Shown in pieces: positions 9,461-18,788 of a DNA stretch of 64,000 nt; position 1 is the first letter of the stretch, and the number at the start of each line of letters is the position of its first letter. The notes beneath the pieces are model-generated. The model searched no databases, was not told the origin of the DNA, and saw only the letters and a list, made by a program, of their open reading frames with translations. The position numbers and the translations under genes are program-made. This DNA comes from CAJQQK01 sp049116495 (GTDB lineage: Bacteria > Pseudomonadota > Alphaproteobacteria > Rhizobiales > Hyphomicrobiaceae), in the NCBI GenBank assembly GCA_049116495.1, contig JAGDYV010000046.1:1-64000 (forward strand), written 5' to 3'.

Positions 9461-9886
9461 CTACGTTGAGCGCTGTGCCGACGGCACATAGCGCGTATCC
9501 AAAGGGTACGTCTCCATCGGGCCATCGTGGATACCGTCAATATGCTGGCGATTCCGCAAGTACGTCCAAACAGTTCCGAGGGCTGGACTGCTCACATCAA
9601 GCGGCTCGATAGCGACTTCAAGGCGACGATAACCCGTCGACAGGTGCGTGCTCTCAAGAGCGTCAAGTTCGGCCAGCACGCTATCGTCAACCGTGTAAGC
9701 TTCGCCGGTTACCTGGAACCCGCTGCCTGGCTCATCGAGCAGATTGGGCACGTACCAGCGGCCGCCTATGATGAGCGGATATCGTTCGACGGTACGATAG
9801 GCGCCGAGGAATTTTGCCCGCGGCATGCCGACGTGCGCGTTCGGATGACCTCTCTTGAGCGTGCCATAGACGAAAACTTGATGCAT
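9461..9886 (-). CDS. gamma-glutamylcyclotransferase (AIG2/GGACT) family protein
   Basis: A 141-residue soluble protein. The N-terminal VFVYGTLKRG is the substrate-binding loop of the gamma-glutamylcyclotransferase fold. The ELDALE...YRR segment matches the typical mid-domain L-D-x-x-E...Y-x-R pattern. Family members release 5-oxoproline from gamma-glutamyl amines or peptides; the exact substrate is not known here. It is a single gene, divergent from the cupin (42 bases between starts). Confidence 0.85.
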   Translation of the reverse strand: MHQVFVYGTLKRGHPNAHVGMPRAKFLGAYRTVERYPLIIGGRWYVPNLLDEPGSGFQVTGEAYTVDDSVLAELDALESTHLSTGYRRLEVAIEPLDVSSPALGTVWTYLRNRQHIDGIHDGPMETYPLDTRYVPSAQRST

Positions 9887-9928
9887 GATGAATGTGACCG
9901 GTCTAACCCAAACTTGAAGGACAGCTAA

Positions 9929-10291
9929 ATGCTACTTGCAATGAACACTGACGTCGAAGCAGTCAACGTCAAGGCCATCGAGGGCGAGACCGTTTTTGGC
10001 GGCGACCTGATGGTTAAGCCCATGATGAAGGGCGACGAGATGACAATCATGGAAATCCATTACACGCCCGGCGTTGGCGTACCGCTGCACGTCCACACGC
10101 ATGAGTCGCTCGTCTACGTGGTCAAAGGTAAAGTCAAGACAGTCGTTGATGACCAAACCTATGTGCTCGGCCCTGGTGATGTCTGCCGGCATCCAGCCGG
10201 CGTCAAGCACAGCGTCGAAGCGTTGGAAGATGCGGTAACGCTAGAGATCAAGGCACCGGCACCCGACATCGCGAACTTCTTCACAACGTGA
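9929..10291 (+). CDS. small cupin-domain protein
   Basis: A 120-residue single cupin. The metal-binding cupin motif 1 is visible as PLHVHTHESLVYVVKG (two His, one Glu) and motif 2 as GDVCRHPAGVKHSVEAL (His). A GAAGGA ribosome site fits ATG 9929; ATG 9941 is also possible. The function of such small cupins ranges from sugar-acid isomerases to dioxygenases and sensors. It lies beside the acid-sugar locus but converges with it, so the link is only by proximity. Confidence 0.82.
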   Translation: MLLAMNTDVEAVNVKAIEGETVFGGDLMVKPMMKGDEMTIMEIHYTPGVGVPLHVHTHESLVYVVKGKVKTVVDDQTYVLGPGDVCRHPAGVKHSVEALEDAVTLEIKAPAPDIANFFTT

Positions 10292-10321
10292 AGATTTCGT
10301 TCCGCGGCAAGGCCTGCGCGA

Positions 10322-11071
10322 TCAATAGGTTGCGCGCCCTCCGGACAGGTCGAAGATTCCCCCGGTGGTGTAGGAATTTTCCGCGGAAGCAAGCCAGGCA
10401 GCCATGCTTGCAAGCTCCTCCACCTTGACGAAACGCTGGCGTGGGATTTTCGACAGCATATAGTCGATATGCTCCTGGCTGATTTGGTCGAAGATGGCGG
10501 TCTTGGCCGCCGCCGGTGTGATTGCGTTGACCGAAATCTCATGACCGGCGAGTTCTTTGCCGAGCGATTTCGTAAGGGCCATCAAACCCGCTTTCGATGC
10601 AGAATAGTGCGCGGCGTTTGGATTACCCTCTTTGCCCGCGATCGACGCAATGTTGATGATCCGGCCGTAGTTGTTGGCGATCATGGATGGTACGACCGCT
10701 TTGCAACACAGGAACGGCCCGTCAAGATTGATCGCCATTACCTTGCGCCATTCGCTAACCTCAGTGTCGACCGTGGTGGCAATCGCGCCGGCAATACCGG
10801 CATTGTTGACCAGAATGTCGACCTTGCCATGCACGCCCAGCGTGGCATCACGTGCCGCCGTGACGCTTTCGAAGTCTGAGACGTCGGTTTTGACAGCGCG
10901 CACATTGGCGCCGATCTCTGATGCCGTCTTCTCTGCCAATGCGATATCCATGTCCCAGATGTCGACGCTGGCACCAGATGCCGCAAAGCGCTCAACGACG
11001 GCCCGGCCAAAGCCTTGCGCGCCGCCGGTGACGACGGCTGAGCGTCCATTGAGGTCGAACTGATTGGCCAT
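10322..11071 (-). CDS. SDR-family NAD(P)-dependent oxidoreductase
   Basis: A 249-residue classical short-chain dehydrogenase: TGGAQGFGRA cofactor loop, NNAGIAG, catalytic Ser in INIASIAG, and YSASK (Tyr and Lys). An acidic residue in VDIWDMD after the second strand suggests NAD preference. It is the last gene of a minus-strand series after the acyl-CoA synthetase, otnK and otnC, with 75 bases to otnC. In that setting it may oxidise the acid sugar (tetronate or similar) to the 2- or 3-oxo acid that OtnK phosphorylates; this role is inference. Confidence 0.88.
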   Translation of the reverse strand: MANQFDLNGRSAVVTGGAQGFGRAVVERFAASGASVDIWDMDIALAEKTASEIGANVRAVKTDVSDFESVTAARDATLGVHGKVDILVNNAGIAGAIATTVDTEVSEWRKVMAINLDGPFLCCKAVVPSMIANNYGRIINIASIAGKEGNPNAAHYSASKAGLMALTKSLGKELAGHEISVNAITPAAAKTAIFDQISQEHIDYMLSKIPRQRFVKVEELASMAAWLASAENSYTTGGIFDLSGGRATY

Positions 11072-11146
11072 GGGTAATGGTCCTTCTGATGAGTCTTGTT
11101 TGAATTGTTTGTGACACGGGACGCGCGTTCGGGCAAAACATGGGAG

Positions 11147-11785
11147 CTATGATTTGAAGCGCGCTTGCAAGTCGCTAACCTGTCCCGGGCCGAGAATGCG
11201 CAATTTACGCCCCTCTAGGAGCAGATAAAGCCGCGCTGTTTCTTCGAGTTCCTCAATCGCATCGGCCGCAGCCGAAAGCGATGTGCCAGCCACCACCGGA
11301 CCATGGTTGGCGAGCAACACGGCGTGATGCTTGCCCGCCAACGCTCCCACTGCCTCTGCCAAAGCCATGTCGCCGGGAGGGTAATATGGCACCAGCGGTA
11401 GATGACCAATTCGCATCGCATAATAGGCGGTGATCGGCGGCAGGCAATTGTCGGTGTCGAGTTCAGCAAGACAACTGACGGCAACCGAATGCGTCGAATG
11501 GAGGTGGACAACCGCGCCGGCCCCGGGTCGCTGATCGTACATGGTCGTGTGCAAAAAGGCTTCTTTGGTCGGCTTGTCACCATCGATATGCTGCCCCGTC
11601 GCATCCAGCTTAGAGATCCGTGCCGGATCAAGTGTGCCAAGCGATGAACCGGTTGGCGTCATCAGCCAGCCACCATCCTGCAGGCGCACGGAAATGTTGC
11701 CGGTGGATCCATGGGTCAACCCACGCTCAAAGAGCGACAATGCGACGGCCGTGATTTGCTCGCGAAGTTGTGCTTCGTTGACCAT
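11147..11785 (-). CDS. otnC: class II aldolase/adducin family, probable 3-oxo-tetronate 4-phosphate decarboxylase
   Basis: A 212-residue class II aldolase-like enzyme. Visible are the N-terminal substrate loop HGSTGNIS, the TPTGSSLG phosphate loop, the zinc histidines in VVHLHSTHS and the later H in LLANHGPVV. It begins 5 bases after otnK stops. The kinase (DUF1537 type) plus aldolase-like decarboxylase pair is the characterised OtnK/OtnC module that turns 3-oxo-tetronates into dihydroxyacetone phosphate and CO2. Assignment rests on this pairing; an L-fuculose-phosphate-type aldolase is the alternative. Confidence 0.85.
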   Translation of the reverse strand: MVNEAQLREQITAVALSLFERGLTHGSTGNISVRLQDGGWLMTPTGSSLGTLDPARISKLDATGQHIDGDKPTKEAFLHTTMYDQRPGAGAVVHLHSTHSVAVSCLAELDTDNCLPPITAYYAMRIGHLPLVPYYPPGDMALAEAVGALAGKHHAVLLANHGPVVAGTSLSAAADAIEELEETARLYLLLEGRKLRILGPGQVSDLQARFKS

Positions 11786-11790
11786 CGCGG

Positions 11791-13065
11791 TTAAGCCTCT
11801 GCCGAAAGTTTATCCCACGCGTCGATAAAGAACCGCTCGCCGCCAAAGTTCCCGGATTTTAACGCGAGCACCAAGCCACGCTCGTCAATACTCTTCGTCC
11901 AAGGAACGCCTGGATCGATTTCCGGACCAATCTCAATTGCATCAACTGCAAGCGCCGCAACGACAGCACCGGACGTCTCGCCACCCGCAACAATGAGCTT
12001 CGTAAAGCCCGCCTCGCCCAAACCTCTGGCGATCTCAGCCATCGCGTTCTCAACGATCTCGCCGGCCTGCTCGCGACCAAGTTCGTCCTGGACCTTGACG
12101 ATAACGTCCGGGTCATCACTTGAATAGATCAATACCGGCTTGCCGGCGGCCTGTGCTTTGGCAAACGCCACAAACGTATCTGGCTTGACATTGCCATCGG
12201 CAATTTTGAGCGCGTCGATCCGCATCGCGGGAATACCTGCCGCCTTCGCAACCGCGATTTGGGCACGGGTCGCGGCAGAGCAGCTACCGGACAGGATTGC
12301 GGCTCGCCCAGGACTGGCAGTCATTGGGACGTTTGCTGCCGTTTTGTGCATCAATCCTTGCGCAACAAAATTGTCCGCGAGCCCAATGGCAACGCCCGAG
12401 CCTCCGGTAATCAGCTTATGGTCCTGCGCAGCCTTGCCAATCCATTTGAGGTGGTTGTCAGAAATCGCATCAACGACGAGGAAACGTTGGCCGGATTGCT
12501 TAGCCGCATCGACTGCGGCCTCGATTGCAACCGTACGCTGATCCACAACATCATAGGGGATGAGACCGACGGGAAGGTTGGTCTGGCGCTGCATGACGGC
12601 GACGAGATCGCTGTCGCGCATCGGCGTCAAGGGATGATCTTTCATCGGGCTGGATGACAACAGATCATCACCAACAAACAAGTGGCCCTTGTAAATTGTA
12701 CGTTTATTGGTCGGGAAAGCCGGGCAGACAAACGCGACGTCTGCTTTGAGCTTCTCAATCAGTGCCTGGGCGACCGGGCCGATATTGCCTTCATCCGTTG
12801 AATCGAATGTTGAGCAATATTTGAAGAAGATCTGGCGGGCACCAGCCTCCAATAGGATATCGGCACTCTTGAGTGACCAATCGATCGCCTCGGCCACAGG
12901 ATTGGTTCGCGATTTCAACGCCACGACGACCGCGTCGAATTCTTTCAACGGCTCAGCATCTTCCGGCACGCCCATAACCTGTATTGTGCGCAGCCCTGAG
13001 CGCTTCAGCGTTAGAGCCAGGTCGGTGGCGCCGGTAATATCATCGGCAATGCATCCAAGCAGCAC
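11791..13065 (-). CDS. otnK: four-carbon acid sugar kinase (DUF1537), 3-oxo-tetronate kinase
   Basis: A 424-residue two-domain kinase. The N-terminal acid-sugar binding domain starts with GCIADDITGATDLA, the DUF1537 signature. The C-terminal nucleotide-binding domain holds GGETSGAVVAAL and the closing segment VPWTKSIDERGLVLALKSGNFG. It phosphorylates a 3-oxo-tetronate at O4 for the OtnC step. The stop lies 5 bases before the otnC start, so the two are translated from one message. Confidence 0.9.
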   Translation of the reverse strand: MLLGCIADDITGATDLALTLKRSGLRTIQVMGVPEDAEPLKEFDAVVVALKSRTNPVAEAIDWSLKSADILLEAGARQIFFKYCSTFDSTDEGNIGPVAQALIEKLKADVAFVCPAFPTNKRTIYKGHLFVGDDLLSSSPMKDHPLTPMRDSDLVAVMQRQTNLPVGLIPYDVVDQRTVAIEAAVDAAKQSGQRFLVVDAISDNHLKWIGKAAQDHKLITGGSGVAIGLADNFVAQGLMHKTAANVPMTASPGRAAILSGSCSAATRAQIAVAKAAGIPAMRIDALKIADGNVKPDTFVAFAKAQAAGKPVLIYSSDDPDVIVKVQDELGREQAGEIVENAMAEIARGLGEAGFTKLIVAGGETSGAVVAALAVDAIEIGPEIDPGVPWTKSIDERGLVLALKSGNFGGERFFIDAWDKLSAEA

Positions 13066-13160
13066 AGTCAGGTCCTTTCACATTGCCAAACGAGGGATAC
13101 GGGCAATCCATGTCGATCAGAGGCAATCCGATCGATCGCCGCATTCGCGGCGTGCGTCAC

Positions 13161-14687
13161 CTATGACTCCGTGCCCGTCTTATCCCAATCGCGCAATTCG
13201 GTCTTCAGTATCTTGCCGTAGTTGTTTTTTGGCAGGCTGTCGACAAACGCATAGCGTTTCGGTCGTTTAAACCGCGCGATATTGTCGAGACAGAGCTGAT
13301 CAAGTTCCTGCTCGCCGAGCGCGTCGCCACTCTCTTGCTTGACGATGAACGCCACGACTTCCTCGCCCCAGTCGGCATGCGGCGCGCCAATCACGGCACA
13401 TTCCAAGACGCCGACATGGGTCAGAAGAACCTCCTCGATCTCACGCGGGTAGATATTCGTACCACCCGATATGATCATATCCTTAGAGCGATCTTTCAGC
13501 GTCAAAAAACCATCTTCATCGAGCGCGCCCATGTCACCGGTCCACAACCAGCCATCACGCAGCGCTACAGCATTGGCTTCCGGATTGTTCCAATAACCGG
13601 TCATCACGCAATCACTCTTCGTGATGATTTCGCCAATCTCACCGGGCGGCAGAGTCTGGCCGTCCGGACCGGCGATCCGGAAAGCAACGCCCGTACGGGC
13701 GATCCCGACACTTGCAAGACGCTCTTCATAGCGTGGGTTGTCTGTGTCGGCATGCAGGTATTGATCAAGGCCGGATATGGTCATTGGCGATTCACCTTGA
13801 CCGTAGAGCTGATAGAAGTGCTGTCCAAGTTTTTCAAGGCCAGCCTTGAGATCTGCGACATACATAGGGGCGCCACCATAAGCGATGGTGCGCAAACCGC
13901 TTGTGTCACAGTCGCCGCATGCCGGATCGTTCAAAAGACGGGTCACCATAGTCGGGGCCGCGAACATCGTTACGTTGTCGTACGTCCTGAAAGATTCAAG
14001 AATCTGGCCCGTTTCAAAGCTCTTATAGATGACGTTGTTTGCACCTTTTAGGACGTGAGCAAGGCCATAAAGGCCGGCACCGTGTGACAGCGGCGCGGCA
14101 TGTACCATTGTATCGCGCGGACCAATTGAATCGATATCGGCGTAATAAGCATGCGTCATGAAGAGCAGGTTACGATGCGAGAGCACCGCGCCTTTCGGCC
14201 GGCCGGTGGTGCCGCTGGTGTAGAACAGCCACGCGGGGTCTTGCGGATTGCCCGGGCGAATAGGCACCTCATCACTTTTGAGAAGCGCATCATAGTCTGC
14301 ACTCTCGGTAGCAATGATCTCGGGCCAGAACGCGTCGGCAGCTTCCGATACCGACGCGGCAATGTCCGGCGTCATGATACACAGCTTGGCCGTGCAGTTC
14401 TCCAGGATCCACGACGTTTCGCGGGCGTGCAATTTGGCATTGATCGGTACAGCCGTCAGCCCTGCCCGCCAAGCGCCAAACAGGCACGTGAAAAACTCTG
14501 CACAGTTTGTCATCGCCAGTCCGACCCGATCGCCGGGCTTCAGGTTGTAGTGCCGCAACAAGGCGCCGGCGATGGATGAGACTTGTTTATCCATCTCGTT
14601 GTAGGTCAAATGGCCATTGTACGCCGTAATAGCTGGGCGATTGGGCACGGCGCGTGCGACAGCGTGCAGAATATATGAAAGATTCAT
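13161..14687 (-). CDS. AMP-forming acyl-CoA synthetase
   Basis: A 508-residue ANL-superfamily ligase: P-loop FYTSGTTGRPKGAVLSH, YGQGESPMT aromatic-acid-type core motif, WTGDMG hinge, IISGGTNIYPREIEE and the catalytic lysine in NNYGKILK at the C-terminus. ATG 14687 (MNLSYIL) matches family N-termini, though its ribosome site is poor; more upstream starts would add up to 35 Cys/Ser-rich residues. It is the first gene of the minus-strand otn series (95 bases to otnK). Why an acyl-CoA ligase accompanies tetronate genes is not clear. Confidence 0.88.
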   Translation of the reverse strand: MNLSYILHAVARAVPNRPAITAYNGHLTYNEMDKQVSSIAGALLRHYNLKPGDRVGLAMTNCAEFFTCLFGAWRAGLTAVPINAKLHARETSWILENCTAKLCIMTPDIAASVSEAADAFWPEIIATESADYDALLKSDEVPIRPGNPQDPAWLFYTSGTTGRPKGAVLSHRNLLFMTHAYYADIDSIGPRDTMVHAAPLSHGAGLYGLAHVLKGANNVIYKSFETGQILESFRTYDNVTMFAAPTMVTRLLNDPACGDCDTSGLRTIAYGGAPMYVADLKAGLEKLGQHFYQLYGQGESPMTISGLDQYLHADTDNPRYEERLASVGIARTGVAFRIAGPDGQTLPPGEIGEIITKSDCVMTGYWNNPEANAVALRDGWLWTGDMGALDEDGFLTLKDRSKDMIISGGTNIYPREIEEVLLTHVGVLECAVIGAPHADWGEEVVAFIVKQESGDALGEQELDQLCLDNIARFKRPKRYAFVDSLPKNNYGKILKTELRDWDKTGTES

Positions 14688-14931
14688 GATGAAGCGCGAT
14701 CGTTCGTTGCGTTTTTCCGATCCTGCCATCGAGCAGGAACAGCTGCAAGCCGAGCCGTGATGGATGCCGGCTCTAGATCTCTTCGCTGCCACTCGCTCGA
14801 ACGCAAGGCTCGAACATTGGCACGCCTGCCTGCCGCTTAAAAAGATCGCGCGCGAACGAGTTGACAGGCATTCAAGAGGCGTCTTCCATGGCGGCCGCTT
14901 ACTCCACGCTCAAACCAAGGAAATGCCTCTT

Positions 14932-15861
14932 ATGCGGATTGCGATTATTGGCGTCGGCGCCATGGGCTCAATATATGCCGGCTTACTCGCCGACGCCGGC
15001 GGTCATGAAGTGTTTGCCATCGACAAATGGAAAGACCACGTCGATGCGATCAACGCTGAGGGACTACGCATCGAAGGGGCAAGCGGCAATCGCACGGTAA
15101 AGATGACCGCCACGACCGACGGCGCCGAAGTTTCAGACGTTGATCTGGTCATTATCGCGACGAAGCATGACGGCGTCGATGCCGCCGCCGCTCTGGCGCT
15201 TAGGATTGCCAAGCCCGATGCGCCAATACTGACCATCCAGAATGGTCTTGGAAGCGCTGACCGTGTTGCGGACATCGTCGGGTCAAACCGCATCATGATG
15301 GGTGTCGTTGGCGGCTTTGGCGCGTCAATGAAGGGACCCGGCCACGCCCATCATAACGGCATGGAGTTCCTGCGGCTGGGCGAAATGGACGGCGGCATGA
15401 CCGAGCGTCTTGAAGCCGTTGCCGAAGCCTGGCGCGCGGGAACATTCAAGGTCCTGACTTTCGATGACATTCACAAGATGGTCTGGGAAAAGCTCATCTG
15501 CAATTGCACGTATTCCGGAGTTGGCGCGCTGTCGGGCCTTACCGTCGGTCAAATGCAGGCCAATCCCCATGCCTGGTCTCTATCAAGTGCCTGCGCGCTT
15601 GAAGCTTTCAACGTAGCTTGTGCAAAGGGTATCCGGCTCGATTTTGATGACCCGGTACGCTACGTCCGCGAATTCGGCGAAAAAATCCCTGGCGCGCGGC
15701 CCTCGATGCTGCTTGACCATATGGCCGGAAGAAAAGCTGAGATTGAGAATATCAACGGCGCCATCCCGCGCGAAGGCGGCAAGCTCGGCATTGCAACGCC
15801 CGTGAACTCGACATTGGTCGCGGCCTTGAAGGCCAAGGAAGCAAGCTTCGAAACATCTTAA
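14932..15861 (+). CDS. 2-dehydropantoate 2-reductase family protein
   Basis: A 309-residue ketopantoate-reductase-like NADP enzyme: Rossmann loop IIGVGAMGSIYA, TIQNGLG mid-domain motif and the catalytic lysine and asparagine in VWEKLICN. I chose ATG 14932 with AAGGA ten bases upstream; ATG 14923 is equally in frame. It diverges from the acyl-CoA synthetase of the otn locus. True pantothenate PanE is possible, but catabolic loci often carry such paralogues acting on other 2-oxo acids, and that is my preferred reading. Confidence 0.85.
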   Translation: MRIAIIGVGAMGSIYAGLLADAGGHEVFAIDKWKDHVDAINAEGLRIEGASGNRTVKMTATTDGAEVSDVDLVIIATKHDGVDAAAALALRIAKPDAPILTIQNGLGSADRVADIVGSNRIMMGVVGGFGASMKGPGHAHHNGMEFLRLGEMDGGMTERLEAVAEAWRAGTFKVLTFDDIHKMVWEKLICNCTYSGVGALSGLTVGQMQANPHAWSLSSACALEAFNVACAKGIRLDFDDPVRYVREFGEKIPGARPSMLLDHMAGRKAEIENINGAIPREGGKLGIATPVNSTLVAALKAKEASFETS

Positions 15862-16361
15862 TTGGCGCTTGATCCGGACATTTCGAAAATTGCACTGCGG
15901 CTGCCTTGAGCCGCGAATTTTCGACGCAGCAGACTAACTGTTATACCCAGGAAGCAAGATCGCCGTTCCTTGGAAAACAACTGGTTAATCTTAAAAACCA
16001 AGATGAATAGCCGGCCAATGCCCAGCGTTCTCCGGTTTGCCCGAAAGGAATGCCGCATAACTGACAATTCTTGAGCAACACGAGGCACCGGTCTGGCAAT
16101 TCCAGCTCGCAAGACTTCGGACGCAAATACATCTCATGAAGAGCCAAGAATAACTTAGAGATTGATGCAGAAAAGCACTAGAACCCACTATTAACTATAA
16201 ATTAATTGCCACTTGCGCTCACCCCCAACGGTCATCAATACCGCCCGCACCTGACCAGTCGTCAGGCTTTGTGCGTTTGAAGGGAACCGGGTCAGATCCA
16301 AGGGTTGGGCGCGCCTGTCGCGATACCCCACCATGGCCCAAACGCGTTGGGAGTTTTAGAC
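15862..16361. other. intergenic stretch
   Basis: A 500-base stretch between two plus-strand genes. A terminator-like hairpin lies at 15883-15924. The rest is AT-richer, with short reading frames of no recognisable family. An A/T-rich segment at about 16185-16210 could hold the promoter of the following peptidase gene, but no clear -35/-10 pair was found. Confidence 0.5.
15883..15924 (+). terminator. probable terminator hairpin
   Basis: GCGGCT (15897-15902) pairs with AGCCGC (15909-15914) around a six-base loop. This core is nested inside the inverted repeat TCGAAAATT (15883-15891) / AATTTTCGA (15916-15924), giving A-rich upstream and U-rich downstream flanks. It starts 22 bases after the reductase stop and could act in both directions. 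Confidence 0.6.
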
Positions 16362-17252
16362 ATGGGCTTCAGTTATTCAGCGCCGCAGTGCGCTATTCGA
16401 CGTGGTTGGCGAGCAGCGAAGTGCGCGTCAGGTATCTGGATATTGGCCGTCGTTGTAGCATTCGCCGGTCTCATCGGCGGGCCAGGCTATACGCTGGCTG
16501 ACGATGCGGTCGGCTCAATAAATGGCGACATCTACCACCGCAAAGGCTGGATCATGCCGGCCATTTACAGCAAACCTGAAAAGGCCGAGCGCAGCGCGTC
16601 AAAGACACGATCGACAACTTCAACAACAGCTGTATCCGCCAAGACCAAGAAAACCGCATCATCGAGAAAAAAGTCTGGTCGAAAAGCCCTGCGCACAAAA
16701 CAAGCGGCGAGACGCCCTTCATCCAAGCTGCGCAGCGCGGCAAAGACCCGCCCGTCTGCTGGAAAGAAGCGTCGAAGCGCCAAAGGACGCTCAATTCCGG
16801 CCCGTATCGTCAAACGTCGCGAGCGCAAACTGAAGCGGACGACACGACGCTACAGTAACCGCAAATACGCAACAAAAGTGGCCAGTCTCGGCGTCGACGT
16901 CTTGACCGTGCCAAAGAAGCTTCGGGTCAGGAAAAGCGTCACGGGTGGAAGTGCGCGCATCCATTGGGCAGCCAGCAGTCGATGCGTTCCAGGGCGTCTG
17001 CGCGCAGCAATCGCGTTCGTTGCTCGAAATTTCGGCAGAGTTCGGGTGAATTCAACATGCCGCAGTCGGCGACACAATCGCCGGGTCGGCGGTGCCAGTC
17101 GCTCTTGGCACCTCAAATCGCGCGCAGCGGACATTCGCGTATTTGGCAACATCAGGAAAACAGCTCGCTATCTGCGGCGCGTCGTTGGTGGCTTCAAGCA
17201 TTACGGCGGTGGCTTGTTCCACATCGACACGGGTCCGCGCCGGACTTGGTGA
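16362..17252 (+). CDS. exported M15-like peptidase with Lys/Arg-rich linker
   Basis: A 296-residue protein. The N-terminus carries a membrane/signal segment (about residues 23-45, WILAVVVAFAGLIGG). Next comes a very basic Lys/Arg/Ser/Thr/Ala-rich stretch (about residues 70-185). The C-terminal ~100 residues resemble the YcbK/peptidase M15 fold: SRSWHLKSRAADIRV carries the zinc H and D, and GLFHIDTGPRRTW the second H-x-D. This fold cleaves D-Ala crosslinks or peptide stems in peptidoglycan. The start at 16362 has GGGAG eight bases upstream. The basic tract may bind the anionic cell wall or lipids; that is inference. Confidence 0.75.
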   Translation: MGFSYSAPQCAIRRGWRAAKCASGIWILAVVVAFAGLIGGPGYTLADDAVGSINGDIYHRKGWIMPAIYSKPEKAERSASKTRSTTSTTAVSAKTKKTASSRKKSGRKALRTKQAARRPSSKLRSAAKTRPSAGKKRRSAKGRSIPARIVKRRERKLKRTTRRYSNRKYATKVASLGVDVLTVPKKLRVRKSVTGGSARIHWAASSRCVPGRLRAAIAFVARNFGRVRVNSTCRSRRHNRRVGGASRSWHLKSRAADIRVFGNIRKTARYLRRVVGGFKHYGGGLFHIDTGPRRTW

Positions 17253-17294
17253 CGAGACGCCAATTGTCGCTCGGCCAAGCATCGACCTTCGACA

Positions 17295-18788
17295 TTACTG
17301 CGACGGACCACCAGTTGCAGTATTGTCCAGCTTCGGCAGCGGCGGCAGTGGCGCTGGCGGTGCCTTAACCGGCACCGGCACACGTATTCCAAGCGGAACG
17401 CCCGCGAGCCAGTCGTCGAAACGCGTCTGCAGTGCCCTACCGTGTGTCGCCCAGAACGCCGCGTTAAATACAAGCCCTTGCCCAAGTCGCAGATCAGACG
17501 TGGGCATGAACTTGTTGAGATCTGCGTCAAGCAGTGCGTGGCGCTGAGCAAGCAGTAACGCAGAGCGGCGCATCGGACCATACGGCCAAATCCGTGCCTG
17601 GGCGGCGAGCTTCTCCGCACGTGTGGCTGCCAGAATAAAACGCTTTGCCTTGTCGCGATTGGTCGATGTCTTTGGCACCGCCCACGACGCATAATCGATC
17701 ACATGTCCATCCCAGATCGGTTGCAGACGACTGGCAATCAAACGTCGAAAGGCGCGCCCGCTAAACGTCATCGCAATCGTCACGTCTTCCTGGTCAAGTG
17801 CCAGTAACGCTTCGCGCGGTCCGTCGACCCACAGGACATGTTTTGAAAGCTTGTCCAACGTCTCAAAGGCGGCATCCTGACCTTGCCGCGTAGCCAGTAC
17901 GTTGTAGACATCCTCACGGTCGACACCTTTGCCCATCAACATCATTTCCAGCAACCGCTTTGGGCTTCGAATGAGCGCGCGCCTGCCCGGGTAGCGCTTG
18001 ACATCAAGAAGACTGGCAAGCCCTGTCGGCGCCCGGTAACGCCTTTTTGCCAGCCGCTTCATCGCTTCACCGTTCGCGATGAGCATTGATGACCAGGCGA
18101 ATGTCGGAACCCCGCAATCAGAAACAGAGTTCGCAAGGAAGTCGCCTCCAGCATCAGTCGTGGCAAAACCACTACGTTCAGCCGGCGTCAGAAGTGATCG
18201 CATTTCGACCAATTGACCGGCGGCGCACGCAGCGATCAGGCTGGATTGATCATGCTCCATGACGTCAGCGTCGGCACTTGCAGCGCCGTTGCCGTGTGTA
18301 CGCCGCTCGATCTCCAATTCGAGGTCGCGGGCGAGCGGCTCAATGATCGCCTGGTTCTGCGCTTGGCCATATGCACCCGCCCATGACAAGACGACGATGC
18401 GCGAGTTGATCGGCTTCTTTGGAACGTCATCAACTTTCGCGGGCGTAGACTGCGAGTTCTCCGGCGGCTCCTGGACGGTTTCCTTCGATTGGCCGGCTGG
18501 CAGGCCACCTGCGGATGACTCAGGCTCTACCTTATCGACCGGCGGCTCTGTAGGTGCGGACGAAACGGGCGCTGGCTGGTTGGTTGTCGAGGCATCCGAT
18601 GTAGCCGCTGTTCGTGGATTGTCTGTCGATGGCTGCGCATCCTGGGCGATCGCTGGCGCAATTGCGTACGCGACGAAAAACATCAACGCTGAGGCAGCTA
18701 CGTTCCGGCCAATTTCTGATAATTGAAGCACACCGTCCCCCAAAACATACCGCTCTGGCAAGCCAGCGCCTGACACGCCAAGATGCAT
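17295..18788 (-). CDS. extracellular solute-binding protein (polyamine/ABC type), orphan
   Basis: A 497-residue exported protein. A signal sequence ends near IAPAIAQDA. About 85 Pro/Thr/Ser/Glu-rich residues follow, then a periplasmic binding fold starting at RIVVLSWAGAYGQAQ, the entry seen in spermidine/putrescine-type (PotD-like) ABC binding proteins. No permease or ATPase gene lies next to it, so ligand and transporter are unknown. The start is uncertain: ATG 18788 has a G-run only two bases upstream and gives an unusually long leader before the signal helix. Confidence 0.75.
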   Translation of the reverse strand: MHLGVSGAGLPERYVLGDGVLQLSEIGRNVAASALMFFVAYAIAPAIAQDAQPSTDNPRTAATSDASTTNQPAPVSSAPTEPPVDKVEPESSAGGLPAGQSKETVQEPPENSQSTPAKVDDVPKKPINSRIVVLSWAGAYGQAQNQAIIEPLARDLELEIERRTHGNGAASADADVMEHDQSSLIAACAAGQLVEMRSLLTPAERSGFATTDAGGDFLANSVSDCGVPTFAWSSMLIANGEAMKRLAKRRYRAPTGLASLLDVKRYPGRRALIRSPKRLLEMMLMGKGVDREDVYNVLATRQGQDAAFETLDKLSKHVLWVDGPREALLALDQEDVTIAMTFSGRAFRRLIASRLQPIWDGHVIDYASWAVPKTSTNRDKAKRFILAATRAEKLAAQARIWPYGPMRRSALLLAQRHALLDADLNKFMPTSDLRLGQGLVFNAAFWATHGRALQTRFDDWLAGVPLGIRVPVPVKAPPAPLPPLPKLDNTATGGPSQ

